Assembly: GCA_964530075.1 (NCBI GenBank)
Contig: CAZGXU010000005.1
Location: forward strand, 1 to 61,469
DNA: 61,469 nt
Source of the DNA: JANQEA01 sp964530075
GTDB lineage: Bacteria > Bipolaricaulota > Bipolaricaulia > UBA7950 > UBA9294
Direction: 5' to 3'
In this document: piece by piece, positions 42,480 to 51,535 of the stretch
How the letters are laid out: the number at the start of each line of letters is the position of its first letter
How positions within the stretch are numbered: the first letter of the stretch is position 1
The notes under the pieces: model-generated
Database searches by the model: none
The model's input: only the letters and a program-made list of their open reading frames with translations
What the model was told of the DNA's origin: nothing
Program-made: the position numbers and the translations under genes

Positions 42480-44372
42480 ATGCCCATCTCGATCTACGCG
42501 CAGGCTCCGGGCCCCGTCCACCACGCGGCACACAAGCTGTCGGACCACACCGGGATTCCGTTGGGAACGGACGATGAGGGTGGTCAGCCGCTGCAAATCG
42601 AGCGGAACGTGGAGCGAGATCCGGCGATCTCCGAGCAGGGCTACGTCATCCGAACGGGCGACGATGGAACCCTCCGGATCTCGGGAAACGACGACGAGGG
42701 CGTCGCCAACGGGGTCTACACCCTATTGCGGACCCTGATGGTCGAGCATCGCACCGATCCGTTCTCGCGAACGTGGGAGATCGTGGAGACGCCCCAGTTT
42801 CGGATTCGAGGGATGTACGTCGCTCCCTATCGGTTCGGGGGCTCGTACGGTTTCGCCGTCCTCAGCCCGGATCGTTGGTCGCTCGACGAGTGGATCGAAT
42901 ACATCGACCTGATGCGCCTCTGCAATCAGACGACGCTGACCCTCGTCCCCGCCGGGCGCCTCTACCATCCTGACGTGCCGCAGACGGAGAGAGAAGCCTG
43001 GCGCTACGAGGTCTGGCGGAACGTAATGGCCTACTGCCACCAGGTCGGGATGAAGTTCAACTGGCTCACCACGCCGAACTACGTCCCCCCGCAGACCTTC
43101 TGGGAGAACCCGTCGCTCCGCGCCGAGCATCAGGAGGTAGGCGGCTACTACGGTTGCGGCCTCGTCTGGAACAAGGCGAAGGACCTGATCCTCGACGTCA
43201 ACCGATACACCTTCGAGTACTTCAAGGAGCTCGACGGGCTGGAGATGATCTACAGCGAGACCGGCCTCTCGTTCGACGAGGAGACGGCCGCTGATCCGGC
43301 CGGCTACTTCGCCGACGCGACCCACGCGTACCGCAAGCTCCTGCGAGAGTGCGGGAACGACGCCGATTACATCTTCTGGAACTGGGTCTTCGACCTGTGG
43401 TCCCGCGTGGTGATTCCGCAAGCGCTTCTCGAGCGGTGTCCGAAGTTCCGGACCATCCTCGACGACCTCCTCCCGCTTCTCCCCAAGGACATCGGCTGGA
43501 CGGACGCGTCGATGCTCAGCGTGGCGCAGATGTTCGGACCCGAGATCCGTGCGCGCGGGAATCCGGCGATGAGAGAGGGTGTCCTGCTCGGGAAGAAGTG
43601 GGGGTTCGATCCGGTGATCAACTGCTTCTGGTACATGAACCCCGAGTACGCACTGAACATGCTCCCGCACCCCTATCTCACAAGAGCCGTCCAAGAGGCG
43701 GCCTATTCGAGGGACGAGCTCCGTCCGGACGGCGTCCAAGGGTATCGGCTCGCCCCACCCTGCCGGTTCCTCGGGGACTACACCTTCTTCCGTCTCGCCT
43801 TCAATCCGTCTCTAGCGCAGGAGGAGTTGATCGAGGAGATGGCGTCGCTTCTCTGCGAGGAGCCCGTCCATCGAGCCGCCGTCGCCGAAGGGATCGGCCT
43901 CCTGGAGGCGTTCTGGCTCGATCACGATCCGCAGCTCCTCGAGCGGGCCGAGAGCCTCTTTGCCGAGGCGGTGAAGGCCGAGCCGTCGAAGCACCTCGCC
44001 CGCGTCGGCGGAGGGACGACCTTCCTCCTCCACATCGTGCGGATGGCACAGCCGAACGTCTCTCCGGAGGCGCGAAAGGCGATGCGCTGGGAGCTCTACC
44101 GGATCCTGAAGACGCTCGACGTCTTCCAAGGAATCACGTCGAACATCGTCTGGCAGCCGGAGTCGTACGCATTCTTCTGCTGGCAGGTCGATCTGATGGT
44201 GCGACAATACGAGTGGTTCCGAGCGAGCCGCCCGGACCGGATCGACCGAAACATCTATCCGGAAGCAACGGCCGACTTCGCGGCACTTCGATGGCCCGAG
44301 GACATCGACACGCCGGACCCGTCCACGGACCGCCCGCGGGGCGAGATGCCCGGGCCGCTCACCTATGATTAA
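42480..44372 (+). CDS. Glycoside-hydrolase-like protein, paralogue of the 21414 product
   Basis: A 630-aa intracellular protein. The first 100 residues form a hexosaminidase-type accessory domain (GNDDEGVANGVYTLLRTLM); then a barrel-like part has TWEIVETPQFRIRGMYVAPY (part: ETPQFRIRGMY), WSLDEWIEYIDLMRLCNQT, FWENPSLR and a conserved Glu in MIYSETGLSF. This Glu aligns with the Glu of VTEPLGW in the 21414 product. The C-terminal third is helical and may mediate dimers. The family resembles GH20/GH67-like barrels, but I cannot place it. One copy in each of two corrinoid-linked operons implies a shared sugar substrate type. Confidence 0.7.
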   Translation: MPISIYAQAPGPVHHAAHKLSDHTGIPLGTDDEGGQPLQIERNVERDPAISEQGYVIRTGDDGTLRISGNDDEGVANGVYTLLRTLMVEHRTDPFSRTWEIVETPQFRIRGMYVAPYRFGGSYGFAVLSPDRWSLDEWIEYIDLMRLCNQTTLTLVPAGRLYHPDVPQTEREAWRYEVWRNVMAYCHQVGMKFNWLTTPNYVPPQTFWENPSLRAEHQEVGGYYGCGLVWNKAKDLILDVNRYTFEYFKELDGLEMIYSETGLSFDEETAADPAGYFADATHAYRKLLRECGNDADYIFWNWVFDLWSRVVIPQALLERCPKFRTILDDLLPLLPKDIGWTDASMLSVAQMFGPEIRARGNPAMREGVLLGKKWGFDPVINCFWYMNPEYALNMLPHPYLTRAVQEAAYSRDELRPDGVQGYRLAPPCRFLGDYTFFRLAFNPSLAQEELIEEMASLLCEEPVHRAAVAEGIGLLEAFWLDHDPQLLERAESLFAEAVKAEPSKHLARVGGGTTFLLHIVRMAQPNVSPEARKAMRWELYRILKTLDVFQGITSNIVWQPESYAFFCWQVDLMVRQYEWFRASRPDRIDRNIYPEATADFAALRWPEDIDTPDPSTDRPRGEMPGPLTYD

Positions 44373-44405
44373 CGGGAGTGAAGAGGTGCGGAAAGGGAGC
44401 ATCGC

Positions 44406-45287
44406 ATGATCGAGAAGAAACGGTTCGGTCGAACGGAGCACGAGAGCACGCGGGTCATCTTCGGCGCAGCCGCCTTCTTCGACGCGACGCCCGCCGATGC
44501 CGACCGCATGCTCGACGTCCTCCTGGAGCACGGGATCAACCACATCGACACCGCCGCCGACTACGGGAAGTCGGAGAAGCTGCTCGGCCGCTGGATCGGC
44601 CGCCATCGGGCCGACTTCTTCCTCGCGACCAAGACCGCGGCACGCGACCGCGCCGGAGCCAAGGCGTCGATCGAGCGTTCCCTGGAGCGCATGCGCATTG
44701 ACCACGTCGACCTCTTCCAGCTCCACTGTCTGATCGAGCCCGATGGGTGGGAGCAGGCGATGGGACCCGACGGGGCACTCGAAGCGGCCGTCGAGGCGAA
44801 GGAGGCGGGGCTCACGCGGTTCCTCGGCGTGACGGCGCACGAGACGGTCGCGCCCGCGGTGCTGATGCGAAGCCTCGATCGCTTCGAATTCGACTCCGTC
44901 CTTCTCCCGTACAACTATCCGATGATGCAGAACGCCGAGTACGCGGCCGGCTTCGAGAAGCTGGCGTCGATGTGTGCGGAGCGGGACGTGCCGATGCAGA
45001 CGATCAAGGCGATCGCGCGACGCCTGCGCCGCGACGAGTCGAAGGCGTACAGCACGTGGTACGAACCGCTGCAATCCCAGGAGGACATCGACCCCGCCGT
45101 GCACTGGGTTCTTGCGCGGCCGGACGTCTTCCTCAACAGCGTCGGGGACGTGAACATCGCTCCGAGGATCTTCGACGCCGCCGAGCGATTCGACCGGACG
45201 AGTGCGCTCTCGGACGAGGAGATGCGCCGACTCGTGGCGGAGGCGGGCCTCGAGCCCCTCTTCCCCGTTCCGGAGAACACCCATTGA
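44406..45287 (+). CDS. Aldo/keto reductase
   Basis: A 293-aa AKR-superfamily oxidoreductase. The catalytic tetrad is visible as D48, Y53 (HIDTAADYG), K76 (LATKTA) and H107 (FQLHC). RDRAGAKASIERSLERMRIDHVD (part: IERSLERMRIDHVD) is the standard helix before the active-site His. It would reduce or oxidise a sugar aldehyde or ketone with NAD(P)H in the cytoplasm. It is slightly shorter than typical AKRs (about 310-330 aa), with a trimmed C-terminal loop region. Its stop overlaps the next ATG (TGATG), so it is coupled to the propeller gene. Confidence 0.9.
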   Translation: MIEKKRFGRTEHESTRVIFGAAAFFDATPADADRMLDVLLEHGINHIDTAADYGKSEKLLGRWIGRHRADFFLATKTAARDRAGAKASIERSLERMRIDHVDLFQLHCLIEPDGWEQAMGPDGALEAAVEAKEAGLTRFLGVTAHETVAPAVLMRSLDRFEFDSVLLPYNYPMMQNAEYAAGFEKLASMCAERDVPMQTIKAIARRLRRDESKAYSTWYEPLQSQEDIDPAVHWVLARPDVFLNSVGDVNIAPRIFDAAERFDRTSALSDEEMRRLVAEAGLEPLFPVPENTH

Positions 45288-46441
45288 TGAGAAAGGGCTT
45301 CATCGCGGCGGCACTCGCTCTTGCGATCGCGCTGCCGGTCCTGGGAGGGGACACCGTGAAACGAATCAACGACGACGGGTTCGGCAACCCGAACAACATC
45401 GGCATCGTCCACATGGAGGTACATGAAGGACGGCTGTACGCCGGGACGTGGAATCCGACCGATGGTTGCCTCGTCTACGCATCGGGCGACGGCGAGGCGT
45501 GGGAGCCGGTCAATGCGCCGGGGTTCGGCGACGTGGGGAATCAAGCGGTCGTGCGGATGCGGTCCGTCGGGGAGTACCTCTACGTCGGAACGTGGAACAA
45601 CCGAACCGGGGGGCAGCTTTGGCGAGCGAGGCAGCCGGGCGCGTCTTCAGACTGGGAACAGATTACGGGAGACGGGTTCGGGAACCCCGCGAATCTCACG
45701 CTCTGTTCGATCCGGCCGTTCGGCGAGTGGCTGTACGTCGGCCTGTTCAACCCGAGCCAAGGCGAAGAGGTCTGGCGCAGCCACGACGGGACCCGCGGTT
45801 CCTTCGTAAAATCGTTCGATAAAGGCCTGGGGATCACCGGAGCGACCGACGCGAGCGTGCTGTACGTGTGGAAGGACCACCTGTATCTCGGCACGGAGTC
45901 GGCCCAGCCGCCGTATCCCGGGTGCGACGTCTGGCGGACGGCCGGACCGGACGAATCCAGCGAGGAGACGTGGATCCGCGTCGGGCAATCGGGCTTCGGC
46001 GACACCAAGTCGTTCAACGCGTTCCGCATGATCGAGTTCCGCGGCGATCTCTACGTCGGGACGTGGGGCTTCGGCGTCTCGTCGTTCACGCCCCACCTCG
46101 GCCCGAAGGGGACGACCGTCTGGCGCACGAGCGGAGAGGGCAAAGGCCCCTTCACCGACTGGGAGCAGGTGAACGAGGACGGGTTCGGCAACGTCGGATA
46201 CGACTGCACGCTCGCGATGGAGGTCGTCGGCGGCACCCTCTACGTCGGTGGATTCGGCAATCACGGATTCCTGTTCGCTACGGAGGACGGCACCACGTGG
46301 CGAGAGATCACCGAGGACGGATTCCTGGAGACGTCCGAGTTCGGAATCCACGCGTTGGAAGAGCTGAACGGCGACCTCTACATCGGGATTCAGAACTGGA
46401 CCAAGCCAGCGGAGCTCTGGGTACTGCGAGGAGCGCAGTGA
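45287..46441 (+). CDS. Exported seven-blade beta-propeller protein
   Basis: A 384-aa protein with a Sec signal peptide (MRKGFIAAALALAIALPVLG). Seven similar repeats follow, each centred on LY[AV]GTW-like strands: LYAGTWNPTDG, LYVGTWNNRTGG, LYVGLFNPSQG, LYLGTESAQPP, LYVGTWGFGVS, LYVGGFGNHG and LYIGIQNWTK. DGFGN turns recur before them. That is a seven-bladed propeller exposed outside the cytoplasm. I do not recognise its family. It may bind glycans or act as a lyase or esterase, but no catalytic motif stands out. It is the only exported protein of the operon besides the binding protein. Confidence 0.75.
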   Translation: MRKGFIAAALALAIALPVLGGDTVKRINDDGFGNPNNIGIVHMEVHEGRLYAGTWNPTDGCLVYASGDGEAWEPVNAPGFGDVGNQAVVRMRSVGEYLYVGTWNNRTGGQLWRARQPGASSDWEQITGDGFGNPANLTLCSIRPFGEWLYVGLFNPSQGEEVWRSHDGTRGSFVKSFDKGLGITGATDASVLYVWKDHLYLGTESAQPPYPGCDVWRTAGPDESSEETWIRVGQSGFGDTKSFNAFRMIEFRGDLYVGTWGFGVSSFTPHLGPKGTTVWRTSGEGKGPFTDWEQVNEDGFGNVGYDCTLAMEVVGGTLYVGGFGNHGFLFATEDGTTWREITEDGFLETSEFGIHALEELNGDLYIGIQNWTKPAELWVLRGAQ

Positions 46442-47178
46442 CCGCGGATCGCCGAGGAGACACGAACGGAACACGCGCGGGGATCCTCGTCGACCGGTTC
46501 GATCTGGACGGGGTCGACATCGAGCTCGCCTCGGAATCGCTTTGGCCTGTGCTGGAACGCGGCGGTTTCTCGCGCTCCGACGCGGTAAGGACCCGGGTCG
46601 ATGAGCTGCTGCCGCTCGGCGCATCCCTTCTCCGTCCCCGAGCCATGGGACGGTTGTACGATGTGGGTGCGGCCGCGGAGCCGGAGCGAGCGACGCTGCC
46701 CGATCCGATCCGCGAAGCGGAGTTCCTCTGCTTCGGCCTCTGCACCGCCGGGCGGGCGATCGACGACCGCGCACGGGCGCTCTGCGAGGAAGGGGAGCTA
46801 ATCGACTCGATGATCCTCGACGCGATCGCGATGACCGGCCTCTCGCTCATCGGCGATCGACTCGGTCGAACGATCTTCGGCTGGGCCGAGGAGCGCGACC
46901 TGTCCGCGAGTCGCGCGTTCTCGCCGGGCGCTGGCGCGAGCCACTGGGGCTTGGAGCACCAGCGCTTCCTGTTCGACCACCTACCGGAGAGGCCGCTCGA
47001 CGTGGAGCTGACCGACCGGTTCCTGATGAAGCCGTCGAAGAGCGTGTCGTTCGTCATCGGGATTGGCGAACGGATCAACCGGGCGAAGAACCCGTTTTCG
47101 TGCGAGGGGTGCGATCGGTTCGATTGCGCCTATCGCCACATTCCGGAAAGCGAAACGGTCTGTCCGGAAACCGGTTAG
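46438..47178 (+). CDS. MetH-activation-domain-like protein with Cys-rich tail
   Basis: A 246-aa protein starting at GTG 46438, overlapping the previous stop (GTGA). SPGAGASHWGLEHQRFLFDHL, then VELTDRFLMKPSKSVSFVIGIG (part: LTDRFLMKPSKSVS), matches the core of the B12-dependent methionine synthase activation domain, where the conserved region binds SAM for reductive methylation of cobalamin. Here it stands alone, without the other MetH modules. The C-terminal tail has C222, C225, C230 and C242 (SCEGCDRFDCAY ... VCPETG), which could hold an Fe-S cluster or zinc. A role in repairing the operon's corrinoid protein is inferred, perhaps with the ferredoxin that follows. Confidence 0.7.
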   Translation: MTADRRGDTNGTRAGILVDRFDLDGVDIELASESLWPVLERGGFSRSDAVRTRVDELLPLGASLLRPRAMGRLYDVGAAAEPERATLPDPIREAEFLCFGLCTAGRAIDDRARALCEEGELIDSMILDAIAMTGLSLIGDRLGRTIFGWAEERDLSASRAFSPGAGASHWGLEHQRFLFDHLPERPLDVELTDRFLMKPSKSVSFVIGIGERINRAKNPFSCEGCDRFDCAYRHIPESETVCPETG

Positions 47179-47204
47179 GCGGGCTCTTCGCAGGAGGAGA
47201 GGAC

Positions 47205-48311
47205 ATGAACGAAGCACACGAGGCGGTGTATCGTCGACTGGCCGAGCACCTCGATACGTTGCCGGACGGGTATCCTCCGAGCACGAGCGGCGCCGAACTG
47301 CGCGTGCTGGAACGGCTGTTCACGCCCGAGGAGGCCGAGCTGGCCGTCCATCTGACCCTCGATCGGGAGACGGCGCAGACCATCGGCGCTCGTGCGGGCC
47401 TCTCCGTCGAAGAGGCCGCACCGCGGCTTGACGGGATGGCGAGGAAGGGGCTGATCCTCTCGGTCGAACGGGAAGGTGAGCCCACGCTGTACCAGGCCGT
47501 TCCGTTCGTCGTGGGGATCTTCGAGTTTCAGGTCAACGACCTCACGCCCGAATTCCTGGGCGATCTCGTGGAGTACGCGGAGACACGCGGCGAGTTTCCA
47601 AAGGTGAAGAGCATTCCCCAGCTCCGCACGGTCCCCGTCGGGGTCAGCCTCGCGTCGCACACCGAGGCGCTTCCGTACGAGCGGGTGGAGGAGCTCGTCC
47701 ACACGCACGATCGATTCGCCGTCGCCCCGTGCCTGTGTCGTACGATCGCCGGCATGGCCGGAACCGCCTGCGACGCGCCGGTCGAGACGTGCCTCTTCTT
47801 CGGCGACTGGGCCGACTTCTACGTGAACACCGGTCGCGGCCGGAGGATCGAGCGAGAAGAGGTTTTCCGCCTTCTCGAGCAGGCCAACGAGGCGAACCTC
47901 GTCCTGCAGTCGAGCAACTCGAAGGAGACATCCGTGATCTGCTGCTGCTGCGGTTGCTGCTGCGGCGTGCTGACACCGCTCAAGGCGCTGGAGAATCCGG
48001 CAGACGAGGTCGCCAGTGCGTTCACCGCGGCGTACGACGAATCCGCTTGTGTCGGTTGCCACAAGTGCCTGACCAGGTGCCAGATGGACGCGATCTCACG
48101 CGACGGGGATCGGATCGCTCTGGCCCGCAACCGCTGCATCGGATGCGGACTGTGCGTCGCGACCTGTCCGAGCGGGGCGCTGCGACTCGTTCGCCGCGAG
48201 GGGGCCGACGACGCACCGCCGCCCGACGACGTCAACGCGATGTGGAAGGTCATGCGCAAGGCGCAGGTGGGTGGAAGCCACGACGGAGACGATCTCCCGA
48301 TTGGAGGTTGA
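47205..48311 (+). CDS. Cys-rich ferredoxin-like protein with CCCCGCCC motif
   Basis: A 368-aa protein. Residues 1-170 form an N-terminal region with a likely winged-helix part (LTLDRETAQTIGARAGLSVEEAA, in part AGLSVEEAAPRLDGMARKG). C176, C178, C189 and C196 come next, then the run C246-C249, G250, C251-C253 and finally two [4Fe-4S] motifs: C282/C285/C288/C292 and C311/C314/C317/C321. It is an electron-transfer protein. Similar proteins occur beside anaerobic methyltransferase genes. It probably feeds low-potential electrons to corrinoid reactivation or receives electrons from demethylation (inference). GGAGGAGAGG precedes the ATG. Confidence 0.8.
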   Translation: MNEAHEAVYRRLAEHLDTLPDGYPPSTSGAELRVLERLFTPEEAELAVHLTLDRETAQTIGARAGLSVEEAAPRLDGMARKGLILSVEREGEPTLYQAVPFVVGIFEFQVNDLTPEFLGDLVEYAETRGEFPKVKSIPQLRTVPVGVSLASHTEALPYERVEELVHTHDRFAVAPCLCRTIAGMAGTACDAPVETCLFFGDWADFYVNTGRGRRIEREEVFRLLEQANEANLVLQSSNSKETSVICCCCGCCCGVLTPLKALENPADEVASAFTAAYDESACVGCHKCLTRCQMDAISRDGDRIALARNRCIGCGLCVATCPSGALRLVRREGADDAPPPDDVNAMWKVMRKAQVGGSHDGDDLPIGG

Positions 48312-48387
48312 ACGAGCCGATGTCCGTCATCGCCGATCCGACGACCAGCAAGGTCGGCCCCCCTCCGTATCGCGCTCGGGAGCCCGT

Positions 48388-49179
48388 ATGAAGCCGAGGA
48401 TCGAAACGGCGAAGGACTACGACGACCTCAGCGCGCGAGCCGCTCGTTTTCTGTGCGATTTCATCCGATCGACTCCTCGCGCTGTGATCGCGTTGCCGAC
48501 CGGCCGGACTCCCGTCGAAGCGTATCGGCAGACGGTCGAGCGACTTCGCGCCAATTCGTCGGATTGCTCGAGGCTGTTCCTCGTCGACATCGATGAGATT
48601 GCCGGCCTTCCTCCGGATCATCCCGCAAGCTGCGCTCAGACGCTGCGCCGGCAGCTCCTCGATCGGCATCCGGTCTCGATGGCCTCCTGTCGCCTACTCG
48701 ACGGTGCGGCGGACGACCTGACCGCGGAGGCCGCGTGTCACGAGAAGGCGATCCGGGACCGTGGAGGCCTCGATCTGGCGGTCCTCGGCATCGGCGTGAA
48801 CGGCCACATCGCGCTCAACGAACCCGGCACGCCCTTCGACTCAGGAGCCCACGTGTCCCCGCTCACGAGCTCGACGATCGAGAGGCTCCCGCTGCCCGGC
48901 GGATCCGACGGGATGACACCGACGCTCGGCTTGACGTTGGGAATCGGAACCATCCTTCGAGCACGGAGGATCCTGCTGCTTGCGAGCGGCGACGACAAAG
49001 CCGACGTCCTCAACGCTGCGCTGAACGGCGACGTGACCGAGCGGATCCCTGCTACCGCGCTCCAGATGCACCCGGGGCTTCACGTCATCGCCGACGAGCC
49101 GGCCTTGACCCTGTGGAGGCCTCAGCAGGAACGGGCAGGATCACGAAAGCGGAGGGGAAGATGCCTGCGAGGTCCTTGA
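48388..49179 (+). CDS. Glucosamine-6-phosphate deaminase-like protein (NagB family)
   Basis: A 263-aa protein of the NagB/6-phosphogluconolactonase family. PTGRTPVEAYR is the phosphate-binding loop, FLVDIDEIAGL holds the catalytic Asp region, and LGIGVNGHIALNEPGTPF is the diagnostic NagB motif with the active-site His. It would convert glucosamine-6-phosphate to fructose-6-phosphate and ammonia. The family also has sugar-phosphate isomerase members, so the substrate may differ. The ATG has no clear Shine-Dalgarno. The 3' end overlaps the GH4 gene by 19 bases. Confidence 0.87.
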   Translation: MKPRIETAKDYDDLSARAARFLCDFIRSTPRAVIALPTGRTPVEAYRQTVERLRANSSDCSRLFLVDIDEIAGLPPDHPASCAQTLRRQLLDRHPVSMASCRLLDGAADDLTAEAACHEKAIRDRGGLDLAVLGIGVNGHIALNEPGTPFDSGAHVSPLTSSTIERLPLPGGSDGMTPTLGLTLGIGTILRARRILLLASGDDKADVLNAALNGDVTERIPATALQMHPGLHVIADEPALTLWRPQQERAGSRKRRGRCLRGP

Positions 49180-50432
49180 AGGTCTGCGTGATCGGGGGCG
49201 GAAGCACCTACACGCCGGAGCTGATCGACGGCCTCATCGATCTGGGTCGCTCGCTTCCCATCGAGGAAGTGGCGTTGATGGACGTCGATGCGGGAAGGCT
49301 CGAAACGCTCGGCGCACTGGCCCGGAGGATGGTGGCCGCCGCCCATCGTGAGATTGCGGTCCGGACGACGTGCGATCGACTGGACGCGCTTCGCGATGCC
49401 GACTACGTGGTGACGCAGATCCGCGTCGGTGGGACGAAGGCCCGGATCCAGGACGAGCGGATCCCCCTCAGGCACGGGGTCATCGGCCAGGAAACCACCG
49501 GTCCCGGCGGCTTCGCCAACGCCCTGCGAACCATTCCCGTGATGCTCGACATCGCGGCGGACACGGCCCGGGTTGCCCCGAGGGCCCGTCTCATCAACTT
49601 CACCAATCCGTCCGGCAGCGTCACCGAAGCGCTGGCCAAACACTCGGAGGTCGAGCCTATCGGACTGTGCAACGGCCCCATCGGAGCTCGACGGGCCATC
49701 GCAGAGCTGCTGGACGCGGATCCCGAGCGGATCTTCATGGACTGGGTCGGGCTCAACCACTTGAGTTGGGTCCGCGGCGTCACGCTGGACGGGCGGGAGA
49801 TCATCGGTGACGTCATCGAGCGGGCGATCTCCAGTGGGCTCGTTTCTCAGTTTTCGCCGGCCTTGCTGAGAGGGCTTGAGATGCTGCCGAGCTACTACCT
49901 CGACTACTACTACAACACGAACCGCGTCCTTTCCGAACAGCGAGCCGCCGAGCGGACCCGCGGCGAGGAGGTGCTCGAGATGGAACGGCGGCTCCTCGAC
50001 AGCTACGCGGATCCTGCACTCGCCACCAAGCCGGCGGAACTGGGGAAGCGTGGTGGGGCCTACTACTCCACGGCCGCCGTGTCCCTCATCCGTGCGCTCG
50101 AAGGTGAGGACGGCATCCACATCGTGAACGTGCCCAACCGCGGGGCCATGGCGGAGCTTCCCGGAAACGTCGCGGTGGAGGTTCCGTGCTCCATCGAGAG
50201 CGGCACGGTGCGGCCTTTGCCCTGTTCGCCTCTTCCTGCGACGATTCGCGGGCTCGTGCAGTCCGTGAAGTCGTACGAGGAGCTGACCATCCAGGCGAGT
50301 GTGGAGGGCGACGAGGACGCCGCCGTTCTGGCGCTCCTTGCCCACCCGCTCGTCCCCGGCTTCGATGTCGCCGAGAAGATCTGGGAGGACATCAAGAGGA
50401 TCCATGCGCGATACTTGCCGCAGTTCGTGTGA
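49161..50432 (+). CDS. GH4-family 6-phospho-glycosidase
   Basis: A 423-aa NAD- and Mn2+-dependent GH4 enzyme. VIGGGSTYTPELI is the NAD-binding start, C170 in LCNGP and H200 in GLNHLSW are the conserved metal ligands, and GQETTGPGG and the tail MERRLLDSYAD fit the 6-phospho-beta-glucosidase branch. GH4 enzymes cleave phosphorylated disaccharides through oxidation at C3. GGAGGGG precedes the ATG, and the gene overlaps nagB by 19 bases. With the kinase downstream, it suggests that a disaccharide is phosphorylated and then split. Confidence 0.9.
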   Translation: MPARSLKVCVIGGGSTYTPELIDGLIDLGRSLPIEEVALMDVDAGRLETLGALARRMVAAAHREIAVRTTCDRLDALRDADYVVTQIRVGGTKARIQDERIPLRHGVIGQETTGPGGFANALRTIPVMLDIAADTARVAPRARLINFTNPSGSVTEALAKHSEVEPIGLCNGPIGARRAIAELLDADPERIFMDWVGLNHLSWVRGVTLDGREIIGDVIERAISSGLVSQFSPALLRGLEMLPSYYLDYYYNTNRVLSEQRAAERTRGEEVLEMERRLLDSYADPALATKPAELGKRGGAYYSTAAVSLIRALEGEDGIHIVNVPNRGAMAELPGNVAVEVPCSIESGTVRPLPCSPLPATIRGLVQSVKSYEELTIQASVEGDEDAAVLALLAHPLVPGFDVAEKIWEDIKRIHARYLPQFV

Positions 50433-50456
50433 GAGCGGCGAACGGAGAAAGCGCTC

Positions 50457-51461
50457 GTGGAGCATGTGCTCGGCGTAGACGGAGGCAATTCCAAGACGTT
50501 CGCGTTGATCGTCGACGTCGAGGGACACGCGCTCGGCTTCGCGCGAGCCGAGGGCAGCAACCACGAGCGAATCGGCTTTGCCGAAGCCGAGCTCGTTCTC
50601 GAGCGGGTCGCGCGCGAGGGCCTTGCGCAAGCGGGAATCGACGCACCCGCCGACTTCGGATTCTGGGGTCTCGCCGGAGCGGACGTACCTTCCGACTTCG
50701 AGGCGCTGGACGCCATCGTCGCGCGAATCGGCGCCGCGAGGAAGAACACGGTGAAGAACGATCTGGCCGCCGCCATGGGTGCAGGACTGTCGCGAGGGTG
50801 GGGCGTCGGAATCGTCTTCGGGGCCGGGTTCAGCGCCGGAGGACTCGCGCCGGACGGCCGCGAGATCAAGTTGCCCTCCATGGGGGCCACGACCGGGGAT
50901 TGGGGCGGCGCAGGCGTCCTGGCCATAGAGGTGCTTCGGCTGGCTCACCGCAGCTACGACCGCCGCGGCGACAGGTCGCTGCTCGAGAAGCGGGTGCCCG
51001 CCGTCTTGGGGATCTCCTCGTTCGAAGAGCTCCCCGCGAGACTCCGCGACGAAACCATCGATTGGGAAGCCGCCTTCGCCGAACTGCCGCCACTGCTGTT
51101 CGAGGTGGCCGCTGCCGGAGACGGGGTCGCTCGCGGCCTGGTCGCCCGTGTCGGAGAGGAAGTCGGCACGACCACAGCCGCGCTGATCGAGCGGCTGGGA
51201 TTGCGAGAGACGGACGTCGAAGTGGTGCTCGGCGGCTCCGTCTTCCGCGGTGAGGGATCGCTTCTTCTCGAAACGGTGCGGACGGCGATCAGGCCGTTCG
51301 CACCGCGGGCGCGCATCGTCCTCCCCGAGTTCCACCCCGTCGTGGGCGCTGCCTTCCAGGCAATGCGGGAACTCGGAATCGATGTGGACGATCGAATCCG
51401 AAGGAACATGCGAGCCAGCCTCCCTGCCGAGCTGCTGGAACCGAGAGCGGAGCGTGGGTAG
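50457..51461 (+). CDS. BadF/BadG-type ATPase, N-acetylglucosamine kinase-like
   Basis: A 334-aa ASKHA ATPase from GTG 50457. LGVDGGNSKTFALIVD is the phosphate-binding start, FWGLAGADVPSDF and the internal GIVFGAGFSAGG and GDWGGAGVLA follow, and VVLGGSVFRGEG is the C-terminal adenosine motif. The length and motif set match N-acetylglucosamine kinase-like proteins rather than the larger benzoyl-CoA reductase activators. No CxxC-type Fe-S ligands are seen. It would phosphorylate an amino sugar or a disaccharide upstream of the GH4 and NagB-like enzymes. It is the last gene of the long operon. The 74-base gap to the convergent metF shows no clear terminator. Confidence 0.85.
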   Translation: MEHVLGVDGGNSKTFALIVDVEGHALGFARAEGSNHERIGFAEAELVLERVAREGLAQAGIDAPADFGFWGLAGADVPSDFEALDAIVARIGAARKNTVKNDLAAAMGAGLSRGWGVGIVFGAGFSAGGLAPDGREIKLPSMGATTGDWGGAGVLAIEVLRLAHRSYDRRGDRSLLEKRVPAVLGISSFEELPARLRDETIDWEAAFAELPPLLFEVAAAGDGVARGLVARVGEEVGTTTAALIERLGLRETDVEVVLGGSVFRGEGSLLLETVRTAIRPFAPRARIVLPEFHPVVGAAFQAMRELGIDVDDRIRRNMRASLPAELLEPRAERG

Positions 51462-51535
51462 CGGGAATCGAAGCCGTTTCGCGGAAGGGGAATCCCCCCT
51501 CCGTCTGCGACGCCGAGCCGACGGACCGCGATACG

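Noticed and set aside
48320..48391. A 23-codon frame overlapping the nagB-like start (ATGA)
   Set aside because: No ribosome binding site and no recognisable product; too short to support.
51462..51535. Possible terminator between the long operon and metF
   Set aside because: Only a GGGG-AAT-CCCC stem, too short to call.
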